Shown: positions 22,461 through 35,740 of the stretch, piece by piece
How the letters are laid out: every line of letters starts with the position of its first letter
Numbering within the stretch: position 1 is the stretch's first letter
Source of the DNA: Phycomyces blakesleeanus NRRL 1555(-)
Lineage: Eukaryota; Mucoromycota; Mucoromycetes; Mucorales; Phycomycetaceae
NCBI RefSeq assembly: GCF_001638985.1
Contig: NW_017265153.1
Span: forward strand, 989,776-1,053,775
Reading direction: 5' to 3'
DNA length: 64,000 nt
The notes under the pieces: generated by a model
What the model saw: only the letters and a program-made list of their open reading frames with translations
Database searches by the model: none
Told to the model about the DNA's origin: nothing
Translations under genes and position numbers: made by a program

Positions 22461-23303
22461 TGAAGACAATGAGAGAGTTATAAGAATACGGAGATAAAAT
22501 AATGAAGTGGAAACAAACGCCTGGATCAATATTTTAAGCAAATGTGAATATATGGTTAAAGAGAGACCTACTGCTGTATGCGGTTGTTGTGGAGGTCTTT
22601 TTTTTTCTCGAAAGGAATACTCTTCAAGAAACTTTGGACCATGACAATGATATTACGGAAAAGACTTTCTGGGCAATCGGCAATCAACATATAACAGCTG
22701 TTCTTCTTGATAGTTTAAATATTGATCAGATTCTATTACTCTCCACATGTAAAGTGTAATTAAAGAAGAAAACCATACCGACCATTGCTCTACCAGGTGG
22801 TCTTCATTTTTCTGATCATGTTAATTGCATAGACGATCTAACAATATTGGAAGAAAGACCCGTTTCACCACACCATGTTTTTTTATTACTTATACTATTA
22901 TAAACTGCTTACTTGCAAAATTTGTCCAATATCATTTAACAAACCAAGCTTTACTAAAACCCATCATAGAAATCATCATTCTCCATCTGCTCAAATTACA
23001 CTCTCAAGTGGTAAACTCGATTTCCAAATGTTACTGTAAGCTAATTGGAATAACTATTCTTAAACTATAGGTGAAATTGTTACGATTTTTGAGAGAGTAG
23101 TTCAAATTTTAAGCGCTTTTGTCAAAGCTATTTTGAAACAGTTTGTAGCCTACAGCGTCATTACGATAGAAAAATGTGTACAGGTATTAATATTTTAGTT
23201 GGAATAAACAATATACCATTCACTAATTATTTTTTAGCTCCTGAGGATTTGAACTAATCTCAAGTTGAATTTTCAGCCATTGTCAACATCATCAACTTCA
23301 AGT

Positions 23304-23871
23304 TATTCTTCTGAAGAAGGGTTTCATATCAATAAACTATGTTGTATAGTCGAATAGATGTAAGCTAATATTATCAAAAAAAAAATAACATTAAGTAATA
23401 GATGAGGTTGCATTTATATGAGAGGAACCCAGACCCTCTTCTGATTAAACAACAAGAATAATGGCACAATAGTAACGCTTGGGCTCATATTATCTTTAAA
23501 CTGTTCGGCAACCCTGATAGAATCAATTGCATCAGGTATAATTAGCATGTGTTTTGTATTATGGTCCATCTTATTATCTTAAATAATCATTCTATAAAGT
23601 CAACTAGTCGCCTTTATCAAGCCACAAAAGAAAGAAAGAGAGAAAGAGAGGCGCAAGAACAAATCGAAAGAAAAAAATGGGCTGTAAACCCGATATGATC
23701 ATTTACACTGTAGCTGAAAGGGATACGCCGTTGAAATTTGGTGTGTGTGAGGAAGAATCCTTTTATTATGGTACAACGAGAAAGGAATATAACTATAGAT
23801 CAAGGATGAAGTTTCCCAGGACTCTAAAATACATGTTCTTCAATTTGTGCGAACACGTTGACTGGGACAAG
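23304..23871. repeat. Right arm of the 570-bp inverted duplication
   Basis: Reverse complement of 363-935, about 22.4 kb away. It includes the 5' flank and the start of the gene copy at 23677. Identity is interrupted only by scattered substitutions and small length changes in homopolymers. Confidence 0.85.
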
Positions 23872-23925
23872 ATGGTGAATCTAGTGAATCCTATTATAAT
23901 TCTTAATTATATATTATTTATGTAG
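23677..23925 (+). pseudogene. Truncated copy of the multi-copy fungal gene family
   Basis: The open frame starts MGCKPDMIIYTVAERDTPLK. It is intact past the TAA that breaks the left copy (here EYNYRSRMKF), reaching NLCEHVDWDK at 23871. Beyond that point it no longer matches the other copy and runs into unrelated AT-rich sequence with a stop at 23925. So this copy has lost its 3' part, including the KEIEVVGYVQSGK block seen on the left. The product, if made, would be about 82 aa. The function of the family is unknown. Confidence 0.5.
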
Positions 23926-25140
23926 TTGGTATTTACAGACTAAAAGCTTTTTTTTTTTAAAAAAAAAAGCCCTCTGGATAAAGAAGTAGTAACATGTTAC
24001 CACTTTGATAGCATAGCTACCATTTTTTATGAGTTAAAAAATTGGCAGATATGAGTCTGTATAGCGCGATTAGAGGTACAGTTTCTTTTTTTTTTTCTTT
24101 TTTACTACACCCTTTCTTTTGCTCTACTGTATTCAATACTAATACATTCTCTTGCTTTTAATTTGTCATATTAAAAGAATCATTTATTGTTTATTTAATT
24201 GAATTGAATTATATTGAGTTTTTTGTTCCAATCCATGTATATTATATGAGAAATAGTATTGTCAAAAAGGAATAAATATATAAAAGAGAGGGTGTCGAGT
24301 TGTGATAATCTCAAAACTTATAAAAAATAATTATTTGTAAGATCCAATAAAAGAAAACTTACATAGCTGTAAGAACTTATAAGTTGATTAGAGCACCAAT
24401 ACTGAAAAATGTAAGGAAAATGAGCCTTAATAATCTTGATATACCAAGACTTGTTTTGTTAAGTAAATATGCATAATAGACTCCGGGTTATCCTGTATTT
24501 TTTTTTTATAGGGAGACATAGTCTCAAAGTTTATTAAGTGAATATCATTGGGATAGTCACAAACTGTGTTTTTGGGAGTTATCTTGTATTTTGTTTTGAG
24601 GGGGGCAAAAATAAACTGAATTTTTACTAGAAATTAAATGACCTCCACCATGAAATTAGCGAAGCAATCATTGGAATTTAATTCGCGGCTTAAAGCAAAA
24701 AATTGCAAAAGTTTGCAATTCAGGCTCTAAACACAGGCTCTACTATGTACGTATACACTTCTTGCTTTCCTTCCTGAATTTTACTTATTATATAACTTCG
24801 TTTTAAAATGTATAATGGTTTATTTCTTAATAGCTGTTGAATCCATTTTATATCTACCTGTACAAGCAAAATAAAAAAATAGCTTTATCTTGTGCCCTTG
24901 AACAAAAAGCGCACAGACCACTTTAGAGTAACTTACAAATCGCCGTTATAGAAACTTGTACTCCACTTTGAGAGTCATTTCTACACCGATCAATACCAAA
25001 CGTTTCATTACTCATTTGCCTCTTTGATTTACTTTACTTTAGCTCACTTTGTAAAGTCATATTCTGTAGTAATTTGATTTAATATTATTAACTGTCTATT
25101 CTGCCTTAAAACAGTTACACAAACCCAGTAAAAATAATAT
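23926..25140. other. AT-rich intergenic DNA
   Basis: No gene. A long T/A palindrome (GC-T11-A10-GC) lies at about 23946-23971. A patch near 24660-24735 contains ATTCGCGGCTTAAAG, which recalls the inner words of the 13-2078 element ends, but no second arm was found. Confidence 0.4.
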
Positions 25141-25792
25141 ACAGCTATATCACGTTTGCTCTGACGTGAGCGTCAGGCCTGACAAAAAGCGCAGTCCTAA
25201 ACTTTAATCGCAGATGAAAAAAATTTCTGTTACATATAGACCTCCTCCAACGCGCATCGTTTGTTTTCTCCTTGAGCAACAACAGTCCCGGTTTCATAGT
25301 GAGGCGTCTCTTGCGACCGTTGCAGGGAGATTCTTCCATGCTACAAGCATCGGAAAGTGAAAGTTGTTACTCGCCAGCTCAGTTAATTCTGAGAAGTCGT
25401 GGGGCATGGTCTCTTTTCATTTTTGGAAGGACTACTGTGTACATCGCATCGCCAATGTGGAATCATGATGCTGGGGGGAGGGAGGTCTAACCTGTGGTGA
25501 GATGTGCTGGCTCTTCACTGCTAACCTGACTGAACTCTTTAACGGCTGACGGTGAAGCTACTGGTAGTCGAATGAGCTGGACCTTATCACCTAGTGGTAA
25601 GTTCTCTGGCGAGTTCGCACCCACATTACTCGGTGACGAGATGTGGGGCTGGATGAACGGGTGCTTTCCGTTGGTTTGCCACCATTCCAGCACCTCCTTC
25701 GCTACCAAGTCAGGTTTACGTCCTGAAGGAGATTGAGCCGCGTAATGCGGGGACAAAGAACTTGGTGTCATGCTTTTTATTCTTTTACTCAT
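25141..25792 (-). other. GC-richer island with unassigned open frames
   Basis: Composition rises sharply above the surrounding AT-rich DNA between about 25141 and 25770. On -, a frame from a Met at 25792 (MSKRIKSMTPSSLSPHYAAQ) runs about 100 codons to a stop at 25487. It contains KPDLVAKEVLEWW and IRLPVASPSAVKEF. A second - frame (about 25339-25145) has RKRRLTMKPGLLLL. No domain is recognised. The contrast in base composition suggests a decayed inserted element or an acquired fragment, but neither terminal repeats nor transposase motifs were seen. Confidence 0.3.
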
Positions 25793-25899
25793 GTAAAAGA
25801 ACATTAAGTGAAATTCAATCAAATAGAATAAAATAGCTTCTTTATGTATATCTTTAAATAAATAAATAAAGTCTTTCTTAGCTATTGTCAACTTTAATA

Positions 25900-28800
25900 A
25901 AAAACACGCTTTTAAACTTTTTTTTTACTTAATTGATGTCCATGTTGTAAATTAGGTGGACTCGTTTATAAGAAGAGATTAATCTAGTCGAATAAATCTG
26001 AAAAATGAAATACGAATTGTATATTTTAACTTAGTGGTGAGAACCTTGCTTAACTATAGATGTTGTTTTTGGCTATAAAGTATATAGTGATTAAAATCAG
26101 AATAGTTTTTGAGAATACCGATGTCTTGAAATGTATGTTTTTGAATTCGACTAATGAGGATGGACATTGTAAAGAGGATGTATTAAAATGAGAGAAAGGA
26201 AAAGAGAGAAGAGTTTTTTTTTAAAAAAAAAGAAGAGAAATGAGAAATGAGAATGAAGTGCGTGTTTGAAAGAGAGACAGAAAAAGAATGGTGAATTTAA
26301 TACACAAGTAATGTTTTCATTGTAGTTCCATGGACTGTACATAAGGAGTTCAATCTGAACGTACATATGAAACAATAATTCTTATCTACAAGCTTTCTTG
26401 TAATTTGTTTATCAGTGAATACTTATTGTTCCATTTGTTATTGCCTACGTATATGCGCAATTATATTCAAAATGCAAAATATGACTTGAATTCAGATAAG
26501 ATGCGAACAAGTATTGATAAGTTATGAAATACACCCTTCACTATTCTTTATAGAAATAGTTTGTCAAATATGTTTAAACAGTCTTTATATTGGAGCCCTT
26601 GAAGATCAATTGAAAGGCATTAAGATGTATTAAATAATCAAGACATGAATATTATAAAGAAGTACAGTGACATAGCAAACCGCATTTAGTAGAGTGTAAT
26701 TTTGATACGTGCTGGTTATTACAGCCGACTCATTGATATAGTTTGTGTGTATGTCAGCTTTTTGTTTAGATGCAAGTACAAGCGCAAGTGCTCAAAAAGG
26801 TGCTGACCGTAATACTGTGGCTTAATATTCTTGAATTGTTTTCAAGAATAGTCTCGATCTCAAGTTGAAATACTTTAGTATCATTTTGCTTTGAATATCT
26901 ATAACAATATTTGAGACACTAAAAAAGAAAAAAAAAAGAAAAAAAGATAAAAGAGGTTAAAAATCCAGGTCATTAGACAAAACGTAATGTTATTTATTTA
27001 CATATATATATATATATATTGTGATCTACAAATCCTATTTATCCTTTATTTTTCACAGTGCATATCCATATAGATCATTTCTATTCGACCAATCACAATA
27101 ATCAACCCTCCTCTCCCCACAAACAGAATCCATTTCTAGCCCTCTTTTTTTTTCCCTTTTTGCATAGCTTGGATTTGATGAATCACTTGGCCTCTCTGCT
27201 TTCAATCGTCATCAACTTATCCTTATTTATGCAAACAAATACAAACCCCAAATATTTAAAGTAACCATAGCAACAATAATAGTGTTTTATAACAAAGCTT
27301 AAATCCGTCCCCAGCAAAAATAAATAAGTTCCTAGTTGTTTTTTTTTTGTACCTTTCTTTTATATTCTTCTTTAGGGTGTCAATCTTGACATGTTTAGTA
27401 AGATAAAATAGAGGAATAAATATATATCTAAAGAAGCTGTTTTTACAACAGAGAGTTAGTAGTAGATGACATATCTACAAGTAGTTACATCAACAAAAGT
27501 TTTGGTATATATATATTTTTTGGTACCCACGGTCCTCAAAAGAATCGCAAATCCTGTCCCCCATAACCCCCCCCCCCCCTCTTTCTCACACACATATTTA
27601 TATACATCTAAAACCCAAATAAATAAAAAGAAGGAAACTGTTTTTGCTATTGTCCACAAGAATATCACTTAATTATACTTTATTTTGTCTTTTTAGGTAT
27701 CTTTTGGTCTGGGCTCTTTATATGTTCTCGATTTATTCCCGTCATTCTCAAGACGCTTTTATTTTGTCGATTAAACCAAATTGTCATTGACCTACAAAAA
27801 TAGAATATACATGCAAACAGTGTATGTATATAAATACAATTGTTATTATTATTTGGCTCTTGTAAACAAGTAATAATAATTTATCTTAAAGAAGTGTTTA
27901 CCACCACTAGAAATAACAACAAGAAGCACCAAATTCACATAAGAATATAGAAAGAGGGAGGCTTTGTGGTTACAAATAAATGTATGATCTGTTGCAGCAT
28001 CATCATAATCTGTTTTCTCTTTCAAGCCCGTCAACCTTCTCCTAGCAACCACACCAATTTCACACGCTTGGTATCTATTTATCTATCTATCTATCTATTT
28101 ATCTATCTATCTATCGATTTATCTATCTATCTACTTATTTGTTTTTAGTCATTTGGCTCCTCCCCCAACATCTTTCTACATATATAAGGGCATGCATGTA
28201 AATGAAAAGGAATAGCCTTATTGGGTCACATTTCTATTTATTTATTTAAAAGCTATATGTGCATTAAACCCAAAACTGACGTGTCTGTTTTACAAGCGTA
28301 AATAGTGATATAAGCACAACTATACAACCATCATATAAATAAACAAAAATAAAGATACCAACTGCCCTTGTTCCACTTGAGTCTCTTTTATTTGGGGGTT
28401 GTTTGGGTTGTTATTGATGTTGTTCGGAATACACCATTTACACATGTTATTTGTGTAATGTTTGAAAACAATGTGGGTTGGACGAATGGCTCTTTGGGCT
28501 ATTAGTTGATTGATTGATTGATTGATTTTTTGGCTGAAATTTGACAGGTTCAAAATATATAATAAAATATGTGTATTACTTATCCAACTTTTAGTGATGT
28601 ACTTTTTTTCTCATAGCAGAAAGAAGAATAAAATAAAGCCTTTTATTATGGCTCCACCTGGCAATAACTTCAACAGCAACAATATGTGCATTGCACTCTA
28701 CAGTTAATGAGCCCACAGAGACTGATAATCACACCAAAGAACAAGAAGTACAAGTAGGTTGGCAGGTGGGTGTATTAAAATACCGTACACAACCAAGTAC

Positions 28801-30010
28801 TGTCACACACAAATGCATAAATAAAAAACTACTTTGTTTATTTACATCTTTAAGCCATCAGTTTCTACACATGATAGTGGCGCAAGGTGACATGTGAAGA
28901 TAGAGGGTGTCAGCCACAGAAAAAAAAAACTCATTCGGCAATTGTCTATAAATAATACTCCACCTCCCTCCATATTCTTCCTCTTTATTTATTTATCTCC
29001 TTTATTCTTTGGCTTATACACTTTTTCCGGAAATTATTGGTACAAGAATAAAAATTTATTTGGTGCAAAAAATGGAATGCACCAAATGCACCAAAAAAGA
29101 TGAATTAAGTAGAGAAATGGTAGAAAATCACATCAATTTTTATTTTTACTTTTGCACCAAAAAATTCCAGAAAGAGTATACTTCATAGTAGCGCTGTGAC
29201 TGTCCCAATTATTATGAGTAGTGGTAGAGCGTCAAGCAACTTTACTTGTACTATATAGAATAGATAAATAAGAGGAGGAGTAAGGTGGAATAATATCGAG
29301 TCGCTTGTATATTTAATATTTAAGTAATAATGTATCCAAGCAACGAATGAGAGAGAGAGAGAGCTGAAGAGGACCGGACTCAAGTCTATTCAAATTTTGG
29401 GACAAGGCTTTTTCAGTACTGTGTTTTGGTACTCTATTTTATTTCATATAAATCTTTTTTTTTTTTTTTTTTTACAAATCCGATTGGACCAAAATTCTTA
29501 TGCTTAAATAAATAAATAAATATATACATATAAAAGAACCAATTAAAACACTATAATTATTATGACTCTTTTTATACGAAAGTTAAAGTAGAAAGTCTTT
29601 CAAAAGGCATAAGAAATAAGAAAAGAAAAAGAAAAAGATTACAGTAAATTTTGTAAAGCTCTCCCAAAGTTCCAAAGTTTCAAAGTCCCAAACTTACCAC
29701 GAATGAGAAATACCTTCCGTTTCTGTAGTCAGATTATAAAATGATAGGATATAAACCAATTATGGCTACATACTTTTAGTATTATTCTGCTTCTTTATCG
29801 TTGTCTTCTTCTCCTTTCCTATAATAAGATTATATACATATCCTGGTGCCACCTCAACTTATAATTAAATAATTCCCTTTGACACATATACAAATGCCGA
29901 TTATGCTTGGGTCTTATAGGATATTAAACAATGTGAATAAAGAAAATAAATTTCTTCTCACTCTCTCTCTTTCTTTCTTTTGTGTTTTTTACTCATATTT
30001 ATAAATCAAA
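25900..30010. other. Gene desert with microsatellites
   Basis: About 4.1 kb without a supported gene. It contains (TA)n at 27003-27020, a C10 run at about 27571, (CTAT)n at about 28074-28135, (GATT)n at about 28508-28526 and a T20 run at about 29455. A T10-A9 palindrome lies at about 26214-26232. Open frames are short, low-complexity and unconvincing. Confidence 0.5.
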
Positions 30011-30147
30011 ATGTTCAGTTCACCAAGCCAATTTGATGAAACTCAACCATCAGACGATAGCATTACAAATATATCCCAAACGACATATTCTATAAGATCT
30101 AGAAACACTATAAAAGCATACAAGCAAAGAAAACAAAGATACTTGGT

Positions 30148-30181
<34 letters not shown>

Positions 30182-31387
30182 CTGTTTGTTTTTATTAAAA
30201 ATAATAATTAAAAAAAAACCTCCCGATGTAGGACTTTTGTACAAAGATTTCTCATCCATCAGGTTCCTTGGTTACTGAAGACAAGATGTCATTCCCCTTG
30301 GAAACTTACAAAAAACCAAACGCGGGGAGTCCAGGAACGATGGTACGCCATATCCCCTCAGTTCTTCTTCTGTCGATCAATATGTTAAGGCAGTAATGGA
30401 CCTTTACGGCGACCAGCGATCTACTATGCTCGGAGTAACTCTTCAAGATCCTCGTGGACCACGTCTAAAGGCATTTTTACGCGAAATAAGACGTCAAGAT
30501 GCTAGACAGTCTCGACAAGCTCGACAAGCTCGACAAGCTCGAGCACAGCAAAAACAGCAACAACAGCAACAACAGTTCGAAAACGAAAATGAGATTGATG
30601 TATATAACCTGAAGCGTGTACTCACCCATCTTTTACAAAAGATGGACGGTATAGTTGAATCAATGAACATCAATAATAATACACAAGTAGCACAGCCTCA
30701 ACCACGTTTGCAGCCACATCAAGAATGCTATTGCCAATCTGAAGATATAAAATCCATCAAAAAATCATTGGAGCAGATCAACACAACATTTGATCACTTA
30801 AGAAGAGCTTGTGCAATGTTTGCCTATGGCATGAACCCTCCTCCTCTCAATAGTTGTACTACTGGTGCTGCTCCTACTCCTGATCCTGCTATGAACAATA
30901 CAGGAGCTCAACAAAATACAACGTTTGATTCACTTTTAACCCATCCTAGTTATAAGCCAACGCCACATACACAATCTATACAACCAATGCCTACTGAGCG
31001 TACTGCACGCAATGTACGCCCTACACCACTTACTCAGCTTAAAAAGTCTGCGTCGCCTGTCCCAATTCATCCAATACCTTTTGATGTCCTGAGTCATAAT
31101 ATATCTCACTACACGATGCAGAGATGGATCAATAACGTCAAAGATCTGTGGTGTGAATATTCTACTGGGATTAAAATGGGTGGGCTACAGTATCCCTCGA
31201 TTCAGGAAATCGAGAAGAAGTACAAAAGTGGGTGGAGAAGTGAGACAGGTAAATATGCCGTAATATTTAAAGTATTTAAATGTGTGTTTATGCTTATTGG
31301 CTTTATATACATACAGAGAGAAAGTTCTTTTTGCGTCGGTCTGGTATAATCAATGCCATCAAAAGAATTTCGCAAGAGAATTGCTAA
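30011..31387 (+). CDS. GCR1-C DNA-binding protein with Crypton-like N-terminus
   Basis: Exons are 30011-30145, 30232-31248 and 31317-31387. The N-terminus (SRNTIKAYKQRKQRYLDFC, then GSLVTEDKM) resembles the core-binding domain of tyrosine-recombinase (Crypton)-derived fungal proteins, continuing with SVDQYVKAVMDLY and PRGPRLKAFLREIRRQ. A Gln/Arg-rich stretch and a coiled region (LKRVLTHLLQKMDGIVES) follow. The C-terminus is a GCR1-type DNA-binding domain: VKDLWCEYSTGIKMG, IQEIEKKYKSGWRSETG, then RKFFLRRSGIINAIKRIS. Such proteins act as transcription factors. Between TEDKM (about 30285) and SVDQYV (about 30370) the frame must change by one base, so the gene carries a frameshift or the sequence has an error. 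Read alone, the second frame gives an intact 317-codon frame from 30396. Confidence 0.72.
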
Positions 31388-33230
31388 TTAATATAAGAAA
31401 GCAGAAAATCAAGTAATAAAATAGAAATAAGAATAAAGTGTTGTTTCACAATATGTAAAAGACCAATGTACTTTCCAGACCGATGCAGAATGTTTATATT
31501 ACGCATTAATATATCCAAACTATATCTTTACCTTGCTGTTATTTTGATAATGAGGATTATTTTGTATGTGGATAGAGTTTTGTATAGACCGATATGAATC
31601 CCACTATGGAATGCTTATTCTCTTGTGTGCGTGTATATATAGTAGATATAAGCGTAAATACGAATATTTTAAAATCTTACTATTTAATACACCGTATATA
31701 ATTATTCACTTTTCTAGATGAGCTGATTTGACTAATTGATTTTTTTGGCTGTGGCACTGAGTGGAAGTTGAAATATGAATATAATTGACTGAATGAATGA
31801 ATGTGGGTTAGTAAGATGTGTGGGATCGATTTTTCTGCCGGAAGGTGCCGGATGGTCTATTTTTTGAGGTCATAAAATATAATATATAAATAAAAGATGG
31901 AAGTTGAAAGATGTGGCGATTGATATCTTCTTTTGGTTACTACTCAAATGGTTCCAAACTTACTCAGGTACACTTTACACCCCTCACATATTTATATATG
32001 TGTTTTCTATACGGTTTATTCCGGCTTATTCTACCTATCTATATCTATATATATATATATAGTTTGTCATAATCATTAGGAGATTTTTCCTTATTTCTTT
32101 ATTTCAACCACACAAGATAATAAAATAAAACAAAGATAATGATAATGATATCTTGTGTTTCTTATTCCAAATTTCATTCTTACATGTACAGTTCTAATAT
32201 CAAAACCCAAAAATACAATATCAAATATGCGTTTTTATTATCGTTTATTTTATTTTTTTGTTGCCTTTCTTGTTGTGCCAACTTTAATCTAAATAACCTT
32301 TTTTTTTCTTTTTATAGATAATATAATATAATTTATATAAAGAGAGAGTTAAATGATTATCAAGGCAGGATAATTTATGTTACTCTAATGGTGTTTTGCG
32401 TGAGAAACTTTATAGGACATTTTGAGTGGCTATAATTCTGCGTAGAAAGAGAAGCGGGGAAAAAATTGGGGGTGGAGTGGGGTAGAGTGGAGTAGAAAAT
32501 AAGAATAAAAGAGGAAGGGAAGAAAAATGGAAAAAAGTAAAGCAATAAAAGTAGCAAAAGCAATAAAGATTAGCCGTCTTCATTTTCTTAAAATATTTTG
32601 TAAAAAAAAAAACTCTTCTAGTACTTTTTCTAATCTCAAATTTTATTTTTACTTTATATATTAATGTTCCCGTTTATTACAATAGTTACACTGGAGTGGC
32701 ACGTCCCTGGCAAAGAATTAACTCCCTGCTATTAATTAACAGGACAAGATGTGTATACTGTACTGGATCATGCTAAATTGGATTGAATTGAATTGAATCA
32801 GAATACATTATATTCACTAGTGTTAGAAATTATATATATAAACTCATATGATTTGTGATACAGTTTTGGGACAATGAAATTCATAAAGACACAAAAAAGA
32901 AGGCAATATATATATATATATATATATTATTCCCATGACATTCTAAGCAGTAACAAGAGTTAAATGGCTGGAAATTGAATTTCCAAAAATAATAATAATT
33001 ATATATCAGATCCTTGTTTTAAGAAAACCTTGATAATAATATATATATAATTAGTGAGATGATTTTTAATCGAAATAACAACATCAAACTAAATAAGAAG
33101 CGAATATATATATAAATTGGCTATTAAAGAAACATAAGTAGAGTGAGAACTTGACAAAATAACAATCAGCAATCAGCAATCAGTGATCAGCAATCAGAAA
33201 TAAGCAATAAGCGACTTTTATATAAATATT

Positions 33231-33261
<31 letters not shown>

Positions 33262-33961
33262 TTACCCTTGTCTTGGGTTTGGGTAGTAATAATGATAGTA
33301 ACTATGGTGATAGTAACTATGGTGACAGTTCCAGTTCCAGGTCTAATTCCATTTGGTAGTTCCAATTCCATTTGGTAGTAGGTGGCTGTTAGTTGCTAGT
33401 GGTTCCCTTTTGGTGCCCCCTCCCCCATATTCTCTCTCTCTCTAAATACAAAATTGTAAATCTCAACAAACCTTCTTATCAAGGAATCATTTACATTTAC
33501 AGACAAAGCGGGGAACTGTGACTTGTGTGTAATCTAACTTTCTTGTGTATATATTTTTACTATTCTCTTTTCAATATATTTTGTGGGGGAAAGATGATAA
33601 ATTATAATAAATATAGATATGTATATCTATATCTATATACATGCTATTATTAATGTATATATATATATTTTGTGCGTGTGCGTGCTGACCTAATAAAATA
33701 CACACGGACATGGCAGCTTCACCTTAGTCTTTACCTTGTGAATCGAATCAAATTTCCCAAAAAGTACTCAATGCCGGCCGGGTGTAACTTTTACACAAAC
33801 CCACATACCCACACACCCTTACTCTTCCTCTTCCTCTTCCTCTTTTATATACACATTTCATCCTAATTATGTATTGACGATAATAAAAGCCAAAATCAAA
33901 CAAAATAATATATTGTTGTTAGTTTAATAACCGCCAGAATAATTTGTTTCAAAATATTGCT

Positions 33962-33992
<31 letters not shown>

Positions 33993-35740
33993 ATCAAAGA
34001 AAATAATAATAATACATTTTGGCATTTTGCTTACAAACCTACAAGGAAAACCCTGGTGAGAAACCAAAACCAAAATCAAATTCTAGTTACACAAGGAATT
34101 ATAATATATATATGTATATTTTATTTCATTTTCTCATACTGTTTTTGTAATTTTTCCAAGGTTTTTATTTGATTTGATTTGATTTGATTTGATTTTTCCC
34201 AGTTGACAGAACAAGCATTGGGGGGTATGAAGTGAAGGATACACAGAGATAGAATAGGAGGGGGGTGGAGTGAGGGAGGGAGTGAGGAGAAGGAGAGAGG
34301 GATTGTAATTCCCACGTGCCTTTTTCCTTCACGGTTTATTTCGGAAACATCGGAATTACCTTTATAAAGCTTGAATAAGACCATTCCACATGTAGAATTG
34401 TTGAAAGAAAAAAAAGAAGAAAAAGAACGTAAGAAAAAAAAAGGAAAGATATAATTATTATATAATTATCACCATTTTCTTGCATGATATTTGGGGCAAT
34501 AAATTGCATAATACGATAAGATATTTCATCTGCTAGCTAGAATATCTTGATATCTTGATATCTGATTCGTGCAAAATAAAGAGAATCTATAGCAATAGCA
34601 ATAGTAATAGTAATAGTAATAGTAAAGAATAGACTTAATATTTATATATAATAATAATTGCTTGTATACTTCTTACTCACGTATAGACATGTGAGTATAG
34701 TGTGAGTATAGGGTGTGCAAGGTGTGCAAGGTGTGCAAGGTGTGCAAGGTGTGTGTGTAAAGCAACATATCATCCTAGTACAAAATCATTATAATCGATC
34801 ATCTCTTCCCACCCCCACTCCCACTCCACACCAGCTTTCATTCTACTCCCCCACCTTTTCTCCCCCACCTTTCTCTCTTTTGACTTTCTTCTCCTTTTGT
34901 CCTGTCTTGTCTTCATATGTATTATATTATATATTATATTGAATCGCGAATTGCGAATTGCGAATTACAAATTAAATAGAATTGATTGGCCTGAGGTTTG
35001 AAATTTGATAACTACAAATTTTGGCTTGGCTTAAAGGTTTGAAGGCTTAAAAGTTTTAAAAGGCTTAAGTTTTGGGATTTGCCTTGTGTGTAAAAATCAA
35101 ATTAAATCAAATACTCAGAGAATTGAATTCACACGCCATTGTGTAGGGGAGGTTGGATTCTCACACAAGAGTATTATAGACAAAATAGATAGACATGAGA
35201 ATAATGGTGATTGTAATTGTAATGGTAACAGTATGAATTTTATTTTTATTTTGTTTTTGCTTTTGCTTTTGCTTTGCTTTGCTTTGCTTTACTTTACTTT
35301 ACTTTACTTTATTTCATTTTACTATTGAGGCTGTTATCCTTTTTTTGTTTTTATATATATTATATACAGAAAAATAAAGTAAAAGTAAAGTAAAGTAAAA
35401 TATAATAGAATAGAATAGAATAGAATGAAATGAAATGAGATGAAATGAGCGTGGTAATAAATATAAGAGAGAGAGAGAGAAAAGAGTGTGTGAGAAATTT
35501 AGAAAGGTCTTAATGAAAATGAAAGTGTGATAGATAGATATTTGATTTTATGGTATCAAAGAGAAAAGAAAAAAAAAGAAAATTCAAGAGAATGTGAGCG
35601 AGTTTGGTTGATTCTACTGTACAAAATAATAATAATAGTAATAATAGTAATAAAGAAAGGGGTGGGTGATATAAAGAATAAGAATAAAAGTTAATAATTA
35701 ATAGAAAAAAAATGATTGTTTTACAATTTGTGTGTATGTT
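31388..35740. other. Gene desert rich in simple repeats
   Basis: No gene is supported over 4.3 kb. Notable tracts are (TA)n at about 32047-32060 and 32909-32927, (TTTA)n at 33230-33262, (GT)n at 33972-33992, (GATTT)n at about 34168-34193, five tandem GGTGTGCAA-type units at 34710-34752 and (CTTTA)n at 35270-35318. These look like ordinary microsatellites. Confidence 0.55.

Noticed and set aside
28074..28135. Regularly spaced TCTAT words as a regulatory array
   Set aside because: It is a plain (CTAT)n microsatellite.
34710..34752. Tandem GGTGTGCAA units as a protein-coding or binding-site array
   Set aside because: Only about five units occur in a microsatellite-rich gene desert, with no gene nearby.
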